A program made the translations under genes and the position numbers. A stretch of 64,000 nucleotides of DNA, from NCBI GenBank assembly GCA_017592665.1, contig JAGFNW010000023.1, positions 87,444 through 151,443 on the forward strand, in the 5' to 3' direction. Shown one piece after another: positions 45,866-59,948 of the stretch (position 1 is its first letter; each line of letters begins with the position of its first letter). Below the pieces are notes generated by a model that was not told the DNA's origin, searched no databases, and saw only the letters and a program-made list of their open reading frames with translations. This DNA comes from Streptosporangiaceae bacterium NEAU-GS5. GTDB lineage: Bacteria > Actinomycetota > Actinomycetes > Streptosporangiales > Streptosporangiaceae.

Positions 45866-47464
45866 ATGGACGGTGTCGACCTCAACGCGGTGTGGGCGCG
45901 TGCTCTGGGCACGCTCATGGACCAGGGAGTCTCGGGCCAGCAACGCGCGTTCCTCCAGATGACTCAGCTGTCGGGCCTGGTCAACGACACCATCCTGCTG
46001 GCCGCTCCCAATGACTTCGCCAAGGAAGTGCTCGAGGTACGGCTCCGCCCGCTGATCGCGCACGCGCTGTCGCAGGAGTTCGGCCGGCCCATGCGGATCG
46101 CGGTGATGGTGGATCCTGGCGCCACGACCGCCGATCCGCACGACGACTATCCGCAGCCGCAGGCGCCGAGTTATCCCCAGCCCTCTCCCCCGTACGGCCA
46201 GCCGTCATCCACATCTGTGGCGCCGTCGTCCACCGATTATCCCCAGCCTCGTCCACAGGCCCAGCCGTTCGCCTACCCCTATACCGGCGGGGATCAGAGC
46301 GGACAGTCGCTGCTGCAGGACCCGGGTTCTCCACAGGCCCCCGCCGAACCGCCCAAACCGGAGCCGGCCCCGCCGAGCGCGCCGCCCAACCGCTGGGACA
46401 ACCGCGCCGCCCGGCCCGCGGGCGAGCCCGCCCGGCTCAACGCCAAGTACACGTTCGAGACGTTCGTCATCGGCGCCAGCAACCGCTTCGCGCACGCCGC
46501 CGCGGTCGCGGTCGCCGAGGCGCCGGCCAAGGCGTACAACCCACTGTTCATCTACGGCGACTCGGGGCTCGGCAAGACGCACCTGCTGCACGCGATCGGC
46601 CATTACGCGCAGAGCCTTTATGACGGCGCGCGGGTGCGCTACGTGAGCTCCGAGGAATTCACCAACGACTTCATCAACTCGATCCGCGATCACAAGGCCG
46701 ACGGCTTCCGCAGCCGCTATCGCGCGGTCGACATTCTGCTTGTGGACGACATCCAGTTCCTGGAGGGCAAGGAGCAGACGCAGGAGGAGTTCTTCCACAC
46801 CTTCAACACCCTCCACAACGCCAGCAAGCAGATCGTCATCTCCAGCGACCGGGCGCCCAAGCAACTGGTCACTCTGGAAGACCGGCTCCGCAACCGCTTC
46901 GAGTGGGGCCTCATCACCGACGTCCAGCCGCCCGAGTTGGAGACCCGGATCGCCATCCTCAGGAAGAAGGCCATCCAGGAGGGTCTGGCCGCGCCGCCCG
47001 ACGTTCTCGAATACATAGCGAGCCGGATCGCCACGAACATCCGCGAGCTCGAGGGCGCACTGATCCGGGTGACCGCGTTCGCCAGCCTCAACCGCTCGTC
47101 TGTGGATCTCCAACTGGCCGAGGTGGTCCTCAAGGATCTGATCACCGAGGACGCCGGCGGCGAGATCACCATCGCGCTGATCATGGCGACGACGGCCGAG
47201 TACTTCGGCGTCTCCATGGACGACCTCTGCGGCACCTCTCGCAGCCGCGCCCTGGTGACCGCCCGCCAGATCGCCATGTATCTGGCACGCGAGCTGACCG
47301 ACCTGTCCCTGCCGAAGATCGGGCAGCAGTTCGGCGGTCGCGACCACACCACGGTGATGCATGCCGAACGCAAGATCCGATCCCTGATGGCCGAGCGCCG
47401 CTCGATGTACAACCAGGTCAACGAGCTCACGGGCAGGATCAAGCAACGCGCGCGCAATGCGTGA
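45866..47464 (+). CDS. dnaA: Chromosomal replication initiator DnaA
   Basis: The 532-residue protein has domain I ([17 protein letters not shown]), a long Pro-rich domain II (about residues 90-185), an AAA+ domain III with Walker [16 protein letters not shown] and Walker [25 protein letters not shown], and domain IV ending with the DNA-binding signature [16 protein letters not shown]. It opens oriC and loads the helicase machinery. The Pro-rich linker is longer than in E. coli, as usual in actinomycetes. The DNA coding for that linker (about 46160-46340) is itself rich in TCCACA and TTATCC words. Confidence 0.98.
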   Translation: MDGVDLNAVWARALGTLMDQGVSGQQRAFLQMTQLSGLVNDTILLAAPNDFAKEVLEVRLRPLIAHALSQEFGRPMRIAVMVDPGATTADPHDDYPQPQAPSYPQPSPPYGQPSSTSVAPSSTDYPQPRPQAQPFAYPYTGGDQSGQSLLQDPGSPQAPAEPPKPEPAPPSAPPNRWDNRAARPAGEPARLNAKYTFETFVIGASNRFAHAAAVAVAEAPAKAYNPLFIYGDSGLGKTHLLHAIGHYAQSLYDGARVRYVSSEEFTNDFINSIRDHKADGFRSRYRAVDILLVDDIQFLEGKEQTQEEFFHTFNTLHNASKQIVISSDRAPKQLVTLEDRLRNRFEWGLITDVQPPELETRIAILRKKAIQEGLAAPPDVLEYIASRIATNIRELEGALIRVTAFASLNRSSVDLQLAEVVLKDLITEDAGGEITIALIMATTAEYFGVSMDDLCGTSRSRALVTARQIAMYLARELTDLSLPKIGQQFGGRDHTTVMHAERKIRSLMAERRSMYNQVNELTGRIKQRARNA

Positions 47465-47999
47465 TTCACAGTCTGTGGATATCCCTGTGGATCACCTGTG
47501 TCCTCTGCTACGGGCATCCGGCGAACGCTGACCCTCATTAGCGCTGTGGAGCAGGGCAAGACGTCTCGGAACGTCTAGGGCGGACACGCTGTGTACACAG
47601 CTGTGCACAACTTGTGGACAACCTGTTGAAAGGTTGTGGACGCCCTGTGGGAACGACAGATTCCGCATACCGAGTAGAAGAAATCTCACGTGGATAACCT
47701 GTGGGTAACCTGTAGACAACCTGTAGACGAACACCCCTGAATCTGGGGACGGCCTGTGGGCACAGATTCTCTGTCCCCAGAAGCACGCTCCGTCATCCAC
47801 TGATCACGCACAGGACAAGTGGATGACGCCTTGGCCTCTAGCTGCGAGAACACCGGTTTTCCACATTTCCACAGCCCCTATGAAGATGACTGAGCTATGT
47901 CTCTCCAAAGAACTCAAGAACCATAGAAGGCTCCTGGCGGCGCGCGAGTGCGGGAGAGTAGACACTTGACACACCCCGATCCACAGGAGGCTGATCCAC
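47465..47999. other. oriC: Chromosomal replication origin oriC
   Basis: The 535-base dnaA-dnaN gap holds many DnaA boxes, nearly all in one orientation: TGTGGACAA (47613-47621, exact), and near-matches TGTGGATAT (47474-47482), TGTGGATCA (47487-47495), TGTGCACAA (47602-47610), CGTGGATAA (47689-47697), TGTGGGTAA (47700-47708) and TGTAGACAA (47711-47719). A less GC-rich stretch at 47881-47932 just before dnaN is a candidate unwinding element. No gene is present. The position between dnaA and dnaN is the standard actinobacterial origin. Confidence 0.95.
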
Positions 48000-49139
48000 G
48001 TGATGTTCCGGGTCGACCGAGACGTACTCGCCGAGGCCGTCGCCTGGACGGCACGAAGCCTTCCGGCGCGCCCGTCCGTGCCGGTGCTGGCCGGCATGCG
48101 GCTCGAAGTGACCGAGCAGCAGGAGCTGAAGCTCTCGGGCTTCGACTACGAGGTCTCGGCGGAGGTGACGCTCCAGCCGCAGACCGGTGAGCCTGGCGTC
48201 GTCCTCGTCTCCGGCCGGTTGCTCGCCGAGATCACCCGCGCGCTTCCCGCACAGCCTGTGGATGTCGTGGTGGAAGGCGCCAAGGCGGTCGTCACGTGTG
48301 GCAGCGCCCGGTTCACCTTGCTGACCATGCCTGTGGAGGACTACCCGACGCTTCCGGCCATGCCGCCCGCCGCCGGCCGGGTCGGCAGCGACGTGTTCGC
48401 CTCCGCGGTCGGCCAGGTGGCCGTCGCCACCGGCAAGGACGACACGCTGCCCATGCTCACGGGCGTCCGGATGGAGATCGACGGCGACACCGTCACGCTC
48501 GCCGCCACCGACCGCTACCGCCTCGCCGTACGCGAGCTGAAGTGGCAGCCGGAGCAGCCCGCCTTCGAGGCGGTCGCGATGATCCCCGGGCGTACGCTCG
48601 CCGACACGGCCAAGTCGCTCGGATCCACCGGCGCCGAGGTCGAGATCGCGCTCAGCGGGGCCGGCGGCACGGGCGAGGGCATGATCGGGTTCTCCAGCGC
48701 GGGCCGGCGCACGACCTCCCGGCTGCTCGACCCGGATTTCCCCAAATATCGCTCACTGCTGCCGACCGAGTTCTCCGCGACCGCCGAGCTCCAGACCGGG
48801 GCCTTCGTCGAGGCCGTCAAGCGCGTGGCCCTGGTCGCCGAGCGCAACACTCCGGTGCGGCTGGCCTTCCACGGCGGCGAGGTCGTCCTCGAGGCCGGCA
48901 GCGGCGACGAGGCACAGGCTGTGGAAGTCCTGCAGGCCGAGCTCGACGGCGACGAGATCAACATCGCCTTCAACCACCAGTTCCTGCTGGAGGGGTTGGG
49001 CGCCATCGACTCCGACGTGGCCCGGCTGCAGTTCACCACGTCCACCAAGCCCGCCATCCTCACGGGGGGCAAACCTGTGGATGACACCCTCGCGCCGGAC
49101 TACCGATACCTGATCATGCCGATTCGGTTGTCCGGCTGA
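48000..49139 (+). CDS. dnaN: DNA polymerase III sliding clamp (beta subunit)
   Basis: The 379-residue protein has the three-domain clamp layout: FRVDRDVLAEAVAWTARSLPARPSVPVLAGM at the start, TDRYRLAVRELKW in domain II, and the end ILTGGKPVDDTLAPDYRYLIMPIRL with the peptide-binding groove Met-Pro-Ile-Arg-Leu. It encircles DNA and tethers the polymerase. AGGAGG nine bases before GTG 48000 supports that start; ATG 48003 is equally possible. It lies directly after oriC. Confidence 0.97.
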   Translation: MMFRVDRDVLAEAVAWTARSLPARPSVPVLAGMRLEVTEQQELKLSGFDYEVSAEVTLQPQTGEPGVVLVSGRLLAEITRALPAQPVDVVVEGAKAVVTCGSARFTLLTMPVEDYPTLPAMPPAAGRVGSDVFASAVGQVAVATGKDDTLPMLTGVRMEIDGDTVTLAATDRYRLAVRELKWQPEQPAFEAVAMIPGRTLADTAKSLGSTGAEVEIALSGAGGTGEGMIGFSSAGRRTTSRLLDPDFPKYRSLLPTEFSATAELQTGAFVEAVKRVALVAERNTPVRLAFHGGEVVLEAGSGDEAQAVEVLQAELDGDEINIAFNHQFLLEGLGAIDSDVARLQFTTSTKPAILTGGKPVDDTLAPDYRYLIMPIRLSG

Positions 49140-49217
49140 CGTACGATCTTCCGGGCTGGGTAGGTCCGTCCACGATGGGTCGTGGATGATGGAACCCTGA
49201 GTGATGGGGGAGCTCCT

Positions 49218-50159
49218 ATGCAGATCGGCATGGTCGGGCTGGGCAGGATGGGCGGCAACATGGCCGAACGCCTGCGCCGTGGCGGGCACGAGGTGGTCGG
49301 TTATGACCACCATCCCGAGGTCAGCGATGTCGCGAGCCTCGCGGAGCTGGTCGAGCGCCTCGCCGCGCCGCGGGTCGTGTGGGTCATGGTCCCCGCGGGC
49401 GGGCCCACGAAGGCGGCCATCGGGGAACTCGCCGGCCTCATGTCGCCGGGCGACCTCGTCATCGACGGCGGCAATTCGCGCTACACCGACGACAAGCTGC
49501 GCGGTGAGGAGCTCGCCGAGCGTCAGATCGGCTTCGTCGACGTGGGCGTCAGCGGCGGCGTCTGGGGCCTGGAGAACGGCTACGCGCTCATGGCGGGCGG
49601 CGAAGCGGCGGAGATCCAGCGGCTCATGCCGATCTTCGACACGCTCAAGCCCGAGGGCACCGACGGCTTCGTCCACGCCGGTTCGGTCGGTGCGGGGCAC
49701 TTCGCGAAGATGGTCCACAACGGCATCGAGTACGGCATGATGCAGGCCTTCGCGGAGGGCTGGGAGCTGCTCGAGGCCACCGACATCGTCACCGACGTGC
49801 CGGGGGCGTTCCGGAGCTGGCGGCACGGCACGGTCATCCGCTCGTGGCTGCTCGACCTGATGGTCAGGGCGCTCGACGACGATCCCGACCTCGCCAAGCT
49901 CAAGGGCTACGCCGAGGATTCCGGCGAGGGCCGGTGGACCGTGCAGGCGGCTGTGGATCACGCCGTCCCGCTGCCGGTGATCACCGCCGCCCTCTTCGCC
50001 CGATTCGCCTCGCGCCAGGACGATTCGCCCGCGATGAAGATGGTCGCGGCGCTGCGCAACCAGTTCGGCGGCCACGCCGTGACCTCGCTCGGCGGGCCGC
50101 AGTCGATGGGCGACGAGTCGGCGGCCGACGTCGTGCCGCCGCCCGACGCCCAGCAGTGA
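49218..50159 (+). CDS. gnd: 6-phosphogluconate dehydrogenase (short, NAD-type family)
   Basis: From ATG 49218 (GGGGGAG before it) it is 313 residues, the short form found beside recF in actinomycetes. Features are MQIGMVGLGRMGGNMAERL (NAD(P) loop), IDGGNSRYTDDKLRGEEL, FVDVGVSGGVWGLENGYALMAGG and the catalytic Lys in GHFAKMVHNGIEYGMMQ. It oxidatively decarboxylates 6-phosphogluconate to ribulose-5-phosphate. Its place among replication genes is a conserved actinobacterial oddity. The end is Asp/Pro-rich. Confidence 0.93.
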   Translation: MQIGMVGLGRMGGNMAERLRRGGHEVVGYDHHPEVSDVASLAELVERLAAPRVVWVMVPAGGPTKAAIGELAGLMSPGDLVIDGGNSRYTDDKLRGEELAERQIGFVDVGVSGGVWGLENGYALMAGGEAAEIQRLMPIFDTLKPEGTDGFVHAGSVGAGHFAKMVHNGIEYGMMQAFAEGWELLEATDIVTDVPGAFRSWRHGTVIRSWLLDLMVRALDDDPDLAKLKGYAEDSGEGRWTVQAAVDHAVPLPVITAALFARFASRQDDSPAMKMVAALRNQFGGHAVTSLGGPQSMGDESAADVVPPPDAQQ

Positions 50160-50262
50160 GCAGAGATCCGGCAGTGAGCCGAAGCGCGGCAGCGTCCGGA
50201 CGGCCCAGGCCGGGTGGCGCCGCAGCCTGATCCCGGGCCAGGGCGGGCGCTAACCTTCCTTG

Positions 50263-51432
50263 GTGCATGTCGCCCAGTTGTCGCTGACCGACTTCCGGTC
50301 GTACGCCGCCGTGGAGCTGTCCCTCACGCCCGGCGTGACGGCGTTCGTCGGCCCCAACGGGCATGGCAAGACCAATCTGGTCGAGGCACTCGGCTATGTG
50401 GCGACGCACGCCTCCCACCGCGTCGCCACGGACGCCCCTCTCGTACGCCACGGCGCGACCAGAGCCGTCATCCGGTGCCTGGTGACCCGGGACGACCGGC
50501 AGGCGCTGGTCGAGCTTGAGCTCAATCCTGGGCGGGCCAACCGCGCCCGGATCAACCGGGCCCCGGTCAGCCGCGCCCGCGACGCGCTGGGGCTGCTGCG
50601 GACCGTGCTGTTCGCTCCGGAGGATCTGGCGCTGGTGAAGGGCGACCCGGGGGAGCGCCGCCGCTTCCTCGACGATCTCCTCGTCGCCCGCGCGCCGCGT
50701 TTCGCCGGGGTGCGCGCCGACTACGAGCGGGTGCTCAAGCAGCGCAACGCCCTGTTGCGTACCGGTGCCAAGCCGCGCCGCTCCGAGCGGCGCCGCGACA
50801 GCGACGCGGCGTTCACCGCCGCCGGGGCCGGCGACGTGCTCGGCACGCTCGACGTCTGGGATTCCCATCTCGTACGGCACGGCGCCGAACTGCTGGCCGC
50901 GCGGCTCGAGCTTGTGGACGCGCTCCGGCCGCTGGTCGCCAAGGCGTACGCGAATCTCGCTCCAGCGTCCGGCGCGGCGGCCCTCGACTACCGGAGCACG
51001 GCGGGAGAGTTGTCCACAGGGCCTGTGGACAGACCTGTGCTCGAAGAGAGGTTGCGCACCGCCCTGGGGGAGGCGCGGCAGGCCGAGCTCGATCGCGGGA
51101 TCACGCTCGTCGGGCCGCACCGCGACGACCTGGTCCTCGGCCTGGGAGAGCTGCCGGCCCGCGGCTACGCCAGCCACGGCGAGTCGTGGTCGTTCGCCCT
51201 GGCGCTCAGGCTGGCCGCATATGACCTGCTCAGAGCCGATGGCGGCGATCCCGTGCTGATTCTCGACGACGTTTTCGCCGAGCTCGACGGGCAGCGCAGA
51301 CGGCGGCTCGCCGAGATCGTCGCCCCGGCGGAGCAGGTGCTGATCACCGCGGCGGTGCCGGACGACGTCCCTTCCGACCTGTCGGGATCGTGGTTCGACG
51401 TGGTCGATGGGAGCGTGTCCCGTGTCCGATGA
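50263..51432 (+). CDS. recF: DNA replication and repair protein RecF
   Basis: From GTG 50263 it is 389 residues. The SMC-like ATPase has Walker [17 protein letters not shown], the signature [12 protein letters not shown] and Walker [14 protein letters not shown]. It binds single-strand/double-strand junctions and helps load RecA with RecO and RecR. TAACCT (50251-50256) lies six bases before the GTG, so the mRNA is probably leaderless. The coding sequence contains a pair of inverted DnaA-box-like words at 51010-51032. The 3' end overlaps the next gene by 11 bases. Confidence 0.96.
   Translation: MHVAQLSLTDFRSYAAVELSLTPGVTAFVGPNGHGKTNLVEALGYVATHASHRVATDAPLVRHGATRAVIRCLVTRDDRQALVELELNPGRANRARINRAPVSRARDALGLLRTVLFAPEDLALVKGDPGERRRFLDDLLVARAPRFAGVRADYERVLKQRNALLRTGAKPRRSERRRDSDAAFTAAGAGDVLGTLDVWDSHLVRHGAELLAARLELVDALRPLVAKAYANLAPASGAAALDYRSTAGELSTGPVDRPVLEERLRTALGEARQAELDRGITLVGPHRDDLVLGLGELPARGYASHGESWSFALALRLAAYDLLRADGGDPVLILDDVFAELDGQRRRRLAEIVAPAEQVLITAAVPDDVPSDLSGSWFDVVDGSVSRVR
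51010..51032. promoter_or_regulatory. Inverted pair of DnaA-box sequences inside recF
   Basis: TTGTCCACA (51010-51018) is the exact Streptomyces DnaA box, and TGTGGACAG (51024-51032) is its inverted copy with one mismatch; the two arms form a 9-bp near-perfect palindrome with a 5-base centre. It may titrate DnaA or form part of a wider binding array. Confidence 0.55.
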
Positions 51433-51943
51433 GATATCCACAGGCGGTGGACAATCGGCCGAGAGCTCCGCCGTACGGGGCGCCGCGCTCGCGCGGGAGA
51501 AGCTGGCGCAGGCGAAGGCCGACGCGGCCAAACGGGGCGAGCTTCCGCGCCGGGAGCCACGCCGGCGTGGCGGCCAGAAGCGACCGGCCGGCGATCCACA
51601 GCTGTTCGGGCAGGCGATCCGCGACCTGCTGGCCGACCGGGGCTGGGAGGAGCCGGCCGCGGTGGGCGGGGTGTTCGGCCGGTGGGCCGAGATCGTCGGG
51701 CCGGACATGGCCGCGCACACGACGCCTGAAACGTTCGAGGATGGGGAGATCCTGGTCGCGGCCGATTCGACGGCATGGGCGACGCAGGTCAGGCTGTTGG
51801 CGGCCACGCTGGTACGCAGGCTCAACGAGGAGCTGGGCGACGGCACGGTCCGCCGGGTGAAGGTTCGCGGTCCGAACACTGGTCCGCGCCCCGGGGGCCT
51901 ACGCGTGCACGGCAGCCGCGGCCCGCGCGACACGTACGGCTGA
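51422..51943 (+). CDS. dciA: DciA-family protein (DUF721), predicted helicase loader/operator
   Basis: From GTG 51422 it is 173 residues. A basic, disordered N-terminus (about 1-60) precedes the DUF721 core: [79 protein letters not shown]. DciA proteins replace DnaC-type loaders in most bacteria and interact with DnaB at initiation. The start overlaps the recF end by 11 bases. Both helicase and loader are therefore encoded within this origin-proximal window. Confidence 0.9.
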   Translation: MSDEISTGGGQSAESSAVRGAALAREKLAQAKADAAKRGELPRREPRRRGGQKRPAGDPQLFGQAIRDLLADRGWEEPAAVGGVFGRWAEIVGPDMAAHTTPETFEDGEILVAADSTAWATQVRLLAATLVRRLNEELGDGTVRRVKVRGPNTGPRPGGLRVHGSRGPRDTYG

Positions 51944-52086
51944 CATGCCGCCGTCGCGGTGAGTACGGCTGAAATCGCGCCTGAGCCTTTTACCCCCGCC
52001 CCAAAGGGTGTCAGTTCAAAACCATGATCATCGCGCGACAGGGCACCACAGCCGCCGTCAATGCCCCCTGAGGGCTCCGAACCCGG

Positions 52087-52092
52087 TAGAAT
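52087..52092 (+). promoter_or_regulatory. Probable gyrB promoter -10 element
   Basis: TAGAAT in the 280-base gap between dciA and gyrB is the best -10 match there; no clear -35 hexamer stands at the ideal distance. The long untranslated stretch that follows fits a supercoiling-controlled gyrB leader, but this is inference. Confidence 0.4.
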
Positions 52093-52109
52093 GACAACGG
52101 ACTTACTGA

Positions 52110-54167
<2,058 letters not shown>

Positions 54168-54179
54168 TAAGGAATCTTT

Positions 54180-56656
<2,477 letters not shown>

Positions 56657-56660
<4 letters not shown>

Positions 56661-57916
56661 GCAGCAAATCCGGCACGAACAGCACCGGTGTCGGCGCTGG
56701 CGTGAGGAAGACCCGCGCAGCGTCGTCGTCCACCCGAGACGAAGTCAAGGAGCGGGTCGGCGACGGCGGTAGCGTCCCCGAGTCCGGTGCCGATGAAACA
56801 AACGTGAAGCCCACCGACGGGAGCAAGCCCGCCGACGGCCCGGCCAAGCCCGCCGCGGGCTCAGCTGTGCCCGCCGGCCAGGCCTCTTCTGAGGCGTCGG
56901 AATCGTCATCGGAGTCGTCGTCGGATTCGTCAGACTCATCGGACTCTTCGGACTCTTCGGATGAAGAGGTGGTGACCGTGGACCAGCGGCCCAATCGCCC
57001 GGCCGACAGGGCCCCCGAGCCCGCTGCTCCTTCCGGGCCTGGCCCTGCTGGGTCTTCTGGACCTTCGGACAGGGGCGCGGGTGGCGCGCCTGGCAGCGGC
57101 GTTCCTGGCGGTGGAGGGCCCGGAAGCGGCAGGCCTGGAAACGGAATGCCCGGTGGCGGCGCGCCTGGAGGCGGCATGCCTGGAAGTAGCGCGCCTGGGA
57201 GCGGTGTGCCTGGGAGCGGTGTGTCTCCGCAGCCCGCGTCCGGCGCCGGCTCTGGTTCAGGTTCTGGATCAGGTGTGCCGCCGCTTCCCGCCGAAGAGAC
57301 GGTCCGCATCCGCACCTCCGGATCGGACAAGCCCTGGTCTTTCCCGGGCACGGCGTCGACGCCCGCCAAAACGGTCGAGACGGTCCGGCCCTCGGCGCCC
57401 CCGTCGCCGAACGGCCCCATGCGGTCCGGCGGTCCCCTGACGCAGTCGCCCAATGGGCCCGCCACCCCGCCCCTCGGGATCCCCGAGCGGGCCAAGCGCG
57501 ACGGCAAGCCGGAGCGCAAACCCTCCGCAGGCCCCCGGCCGCCGCGCAAGGCCCACCTGGTGCTGCGCCGGATCGAGCCGTGGTCGGCGATGAAGTTCAG
57601 CTTCGTCGTGTCCCTCGTGTGCTTCGTCGTGCTGTTCGTGGCCGTCGCCGTGCTGTACGCCGTGCTGTCCGGCCTCGGGGTCTTCGACTCCATCGTCAGC
57701 GCGGTCAACCAGCTGACGACGGGCGACAAGCAGACCGAGGTGACCTTCGACATCGCCGGCTGGTTCGAGCCCGTCCGGATCCTCGGCTACACGGCCCTGC
57801 TCGGCGCCGTGAACGTCGTCCTCATCACCGCCCTGTCCACGCTGGGCGCCGTCATCTACAACCTGTCCGCCGACCTGGTGGGCGGCGTCGAGGTGACCTT
57901 CAGCGAGGCCGAGTAA
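56657..57916 (+). CDS. DUF3566 membrane protein with long low-complexity N-terminus
   Basis: A 419-residue protein. The C-terminal third is the DUF3566 core: [39 protein letters not shown], then a loop and a second helix [25 protein letters not shown], ending [12 protein letters not shown]. The first 290 residues are disordered, with a Ser/Asp/Glu run (about residues 77-102) and a Gly/Pro/Met collagen-like stretch (about 135-210). The gene always follows gyrA in actinomycetes and mycobacterial homologues interact with division and wall proteins. Function here is not established. The start overlaps gyrA by four bases. Confidence 0.9.
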
Positions 57917-58044
57917 ACGCGCTCCCGCGTACTGTGTCACGGCCTCCGTTGGTCACACCGGCGACCCTGGCACGGTACGCTTATGGGGTCCGCAAACGGA
58001 TTCGCCACCGCTCAACCGATGCGGTAACGTTCCTTCCGCGATGC

Positions 58045-58121
58045 GGGGCTATAGCTCAGACGGTTAGAGCGCTTCCCTGATAAGGAAGAGGTCCCAGGTT
58101 CAAGTCCTGGTAGCCCCACCA
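58045..58121 (+). tRNA. tRNA-Ile (anticodon GAT)
   Basis: The 77-base gene reads GGGGCTATAGCTCAGACGG at the 5' end, an anticodon loop with GAT (CTGATAA), TTCAAGT in the T loop and GCCCC-A-CCA at the 3' end with CCA encoded. The acceptor stem GGGGCTA/TAGCCCC pairs perfectly. tRNA-Ile after gyrA is standard in actinobacteria and is normally followed by tRNA-Ala; here the integrative element is inserted directly behind it, so tRNA-Ala should lie beyond the element. Confidence 0.98.
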
Positions 58122-58140
58122 AGTTTGTGCAGGTAGACAA

Positions 58141-58172
58141 GGGTTTCGGAGCTGGCTCCGAGGCCCTTTTTT
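58141..58172 (+). terminator. Terminator after tRNA-Ile
   Basis: GGGTTTCGGAG (58141-58151) pairs with CTCCGAGGCCC (58156-58166) apart from the G-T positions, and TTTTTT follows. It ends the tRNA transcript before the integrase 3' end. Confidence 0.85.
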
Positions 58173-58210
58173 GATCTGAGAAGTCGTAGGGAGCCAAACG
58201 GGGAGCCACC

Positions 58211-59404
58211 TCAGGCGGACTTTCGCGGTTTGGACTCGTCGCCGAAGATTTTGTTCATGGTCTGAGCACCCTTGACGATCTCCGGTCGGATCTCCAACCG
58301 GTAGACCGTTTCCGTGGTCCGGGTGCCTGCGTGCCCAACGAGATCGGCGATGGTCTCGATACGCACGTCATGCGCGCTCAGGATCGAAACGAAGGAGTGG
58401 CGCAGCTCACGAGGAGTCCACTCCCGCCCGATGCCTGCCTTGACGGTGATGAGGCGGAACGCCTTGCGGACGTTCGCCGCATCCTGGGGTGTGCCGGTTC
58501 GGGTACAGAACACCAGGCCGTTGTCTTGCCACGCGTCACCCGCTTTGACCTCATCTTTGGCCTGCTGTGCGTGGTGGCGCTGCAAGGCTTCAGCGACGGG
58601 GAGGGGGATCTCCAGCGTGCGGCGCGACTTGCGGGTCTTGGTGTCGCCTCCCTTTCTGATGGAACGCCACACGTAGATTGCGAACCTCTTGTGGTCAAAC
58701 CCAACGTCGGTGACCGGCTGCCACCCGTCGTCCTTGCTGACCCACGCCACAACGTGATCCCAGCGCAGAGCGCGGGCTTCCTCGGTTCGTACGCCGGTCA
58801 TCAGGCTGAGGATGACGTACGTACGAAGCGAAGACGACTCGGCGGCGGCAAGAACTGCTTTGGCCTGCGCGAGCGTCAGCGCCTTGCTCGGCCGGCCGAT
58901 CGTTCCCTCTGGTGTGGTGACAAGTTCGGCCACGTTCCGGCCCACCTTGTCGCGCACCATGGCCTGCCGGATAGAGCGCTTGAGGATCGCATGCACACGG
59001 TGCAGCGTCGCTGTGGATAACGCACTGGCGAGGCCATCCAGCCAGTCATCGACGTCGTCGGCCTTCAGCCGCTTGAGCTTCGCGTTGCCGATGTGCGGGA
59101 TGACGTGCCTGTCGGCGAGGTACCGCAGCGTTGTTACGGTCTTGTCGGACCGTCCCTTGAGGCCGTGGGCGAACCAGTCCTCTACCGCCTGGCGGACTGT
59201 GTAGTTCTCCGAACTGGTAACCCCGGCTTCCAGATCCTTGACGGCCTGGATGAGCTTGTCCTTGACCTCGGTCTTGGTCCGGCCCTTGCGCTTGAGCCGC
59301 TGGCGTTTGCCGTCAGCGCCGAACCCGAGGGAGATGGCTCCGGTGTAGCCGTCTCCCTCGCGATAGATCGTCCCTTCGTGCTTACCGATCAGGATCTTTG
59401 CCAA
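58211..59404 (-). CDS. int: Tyrosine site-specific integrase
   Basis: The 397-residue protein has an N-terminal AP2-like arm-binding part (GTIYREGDGYTGAISLGFGADGKRQR), a SAM-like core-binding domain (about 70-170) and the catalytic domain with Arg in MTGVRTEEARALRW, His-x-x-Arg-like RELRHSFVS, His in LVGHAGTRTTETVYR and the Tyr nucleophile in that last segment. It integrates and excises the element at tRNA-Ile. It points towards the tRNA and its 3' end is 90 bases from it. A ribbon-helix-helix gene overlaps its start by 23 bases. Confidence 0.95.
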   Translation of the reverse strand: MAKILIGKHEGTIYREGDGYTGAISLGFGADGKRQRLKRKGRTKTEVKDKLIQAVKDLEAGVTSSENYTVRQAVEDWFAHGLKGRSDKTVTTLRYLADRHVIPHIGNAKLKRLKADDVDDWLDGLASALSTATLHRVHAILKRSIRQAMVRDKVGRNVAELVTTPEGTIGRPSKALTLAQAKAVLAAAESSSLRTYVILSLMTGVRTEEARALRWDHVVAWVSKDDGWQPVTDVGFDHKRFAIYVWRSIRKGGDTKTRKSRRTLEIPLPVAEALQRHHAQQAKDEVKAGDAWQDNGLVFCTRTGTPQDAANVRKAFRLITVKAGIGREWTPRELRHSFVSILSAHDVRIETIADLVGHAGTRTTETVYRLEIRPEIVKGAQTMNKIFGDESKPRKSA

Positions 59405-59561
59405 GTGATCTCTCCTCGTGACGGTTGAGATACTCCTCGACCGCCTTCCTGATCACCCATGAGACGGCGCGCTCTTGCGATTCGGCGTACCGGGCGAGGC
59501 GCTCTTTCAGCGCCGCCTCGACCCGTACGGGGGGCAGCGTGGTTGTCTTCTCGCCCGTCAT
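59382..59561 (-). CDS. Ribbon-helix-helix (CopG/Arc-type) DNA-binding protein
   Basis: A 59-residue protein from ATG 59561 (AAAGGAAG ribosome-binding site) to TAA 59382. The sequence MTGEKTTTLPPVRVEAALKE leads into RLARYAESQERAVSWVIRKA and VEEYLNRHEE, the classic strand (TLPPVRVE), helix 1 and helix 2 of the ribbon-helix-helix fold. The strand would bind operator DNA as a dimer. It overlaps int by 23 bases and is probably co-expressed with xis and int. It could act as an extra recombination directionality or copy-control factor. Confidence 0.8.
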   Translation of the reverse strand: MTGEKTTTLPPVRVEAALKERLARYAESQERAVSWVIRKAVEEYLNRHEERSLGKDPDR

Positions 59562-59695
59562 ATGGTGCTTCCTTTCGTGATCTGGACAGTGGACGGACAG
59601 AGCGCGTTCGCGTCGATGGAGTTATCAAGAGGCGTCCAGTCGCGAGACCTTCTCCTCCGGAGTGGGGGAGCGCGTCCCACGAATGCATCGCAATG

Positions 59696-59708
59696 TAGCA
59701 CGATGCTA
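59696..59708. promoter_or_regulatory. Palindrome upstream of the ribbon-helix-helix gene
   Basis: TAGCA-CGA-TGCTA is a 13-bp palindrome seven bases beyond the xis stop codon and 135 bases upstream of the ribbon-helix-helix start. ATGCATCG and CGATGCTA words around it add weaker symmetry. It is a candidate operator. Confidence 0.45.
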
Positions 59709-59714
59709 TGCTCA

Positions 59715-59891
59715 TCAGTCAAGGCCCTCCGCTTCGAGGGAGGCGACGAAATCGGCGAGATGCCGATCAGTGATCCGCCGAAGCTTTCCGATCTTGATGC
59801 TGTTGAGCTGCCCCGTGCGGAGCAGGAAGTAGACCTTGTCACGCCCGACGTTGAGCATCTCCGCTACCTGCTCGACCGTGTATGCCTGCAT
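59715..59891 (-). CDS. xis: Excisionase/MerR-like helix-turn-helix protein
   Basis: From ATG 59891 it is 58 residues: MQAYTVEQVAEMLNVGRDKV, then YFLLRTGQLNSIKIGKLRRI and a short tail. This is the winged helix-turn-helix excisionase family (HTH_17). AAGGGGG lies about eight bases before this ATG; two codons upstream a second ATG is too close to it. It is expected to steer the integrase to excision. It is upstream of the ribbon-helix-helix gene and int. Confidence 0.88.
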   Translation of the reverse strand: MQAYTVEQVAEMLNVGRDKVYFLLRTGQLNSIKIGKLRRITDRHLADFVASLEAEGLD

Positions 59892-59948
59892 GGGCATCAC
59901 CCCCTTTCGCTCCCGATCGGGAGCCAGTTGACTGTGGTTGACGATCAC

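Noticed and set aside
59389..59715. 108-codon frame overlapping the region between xis and int
   Set aside because: The ribbon-helix-helix frame in the same stretch has a good ribosome-binding site and clear fold pattern; the longer frame has neither.
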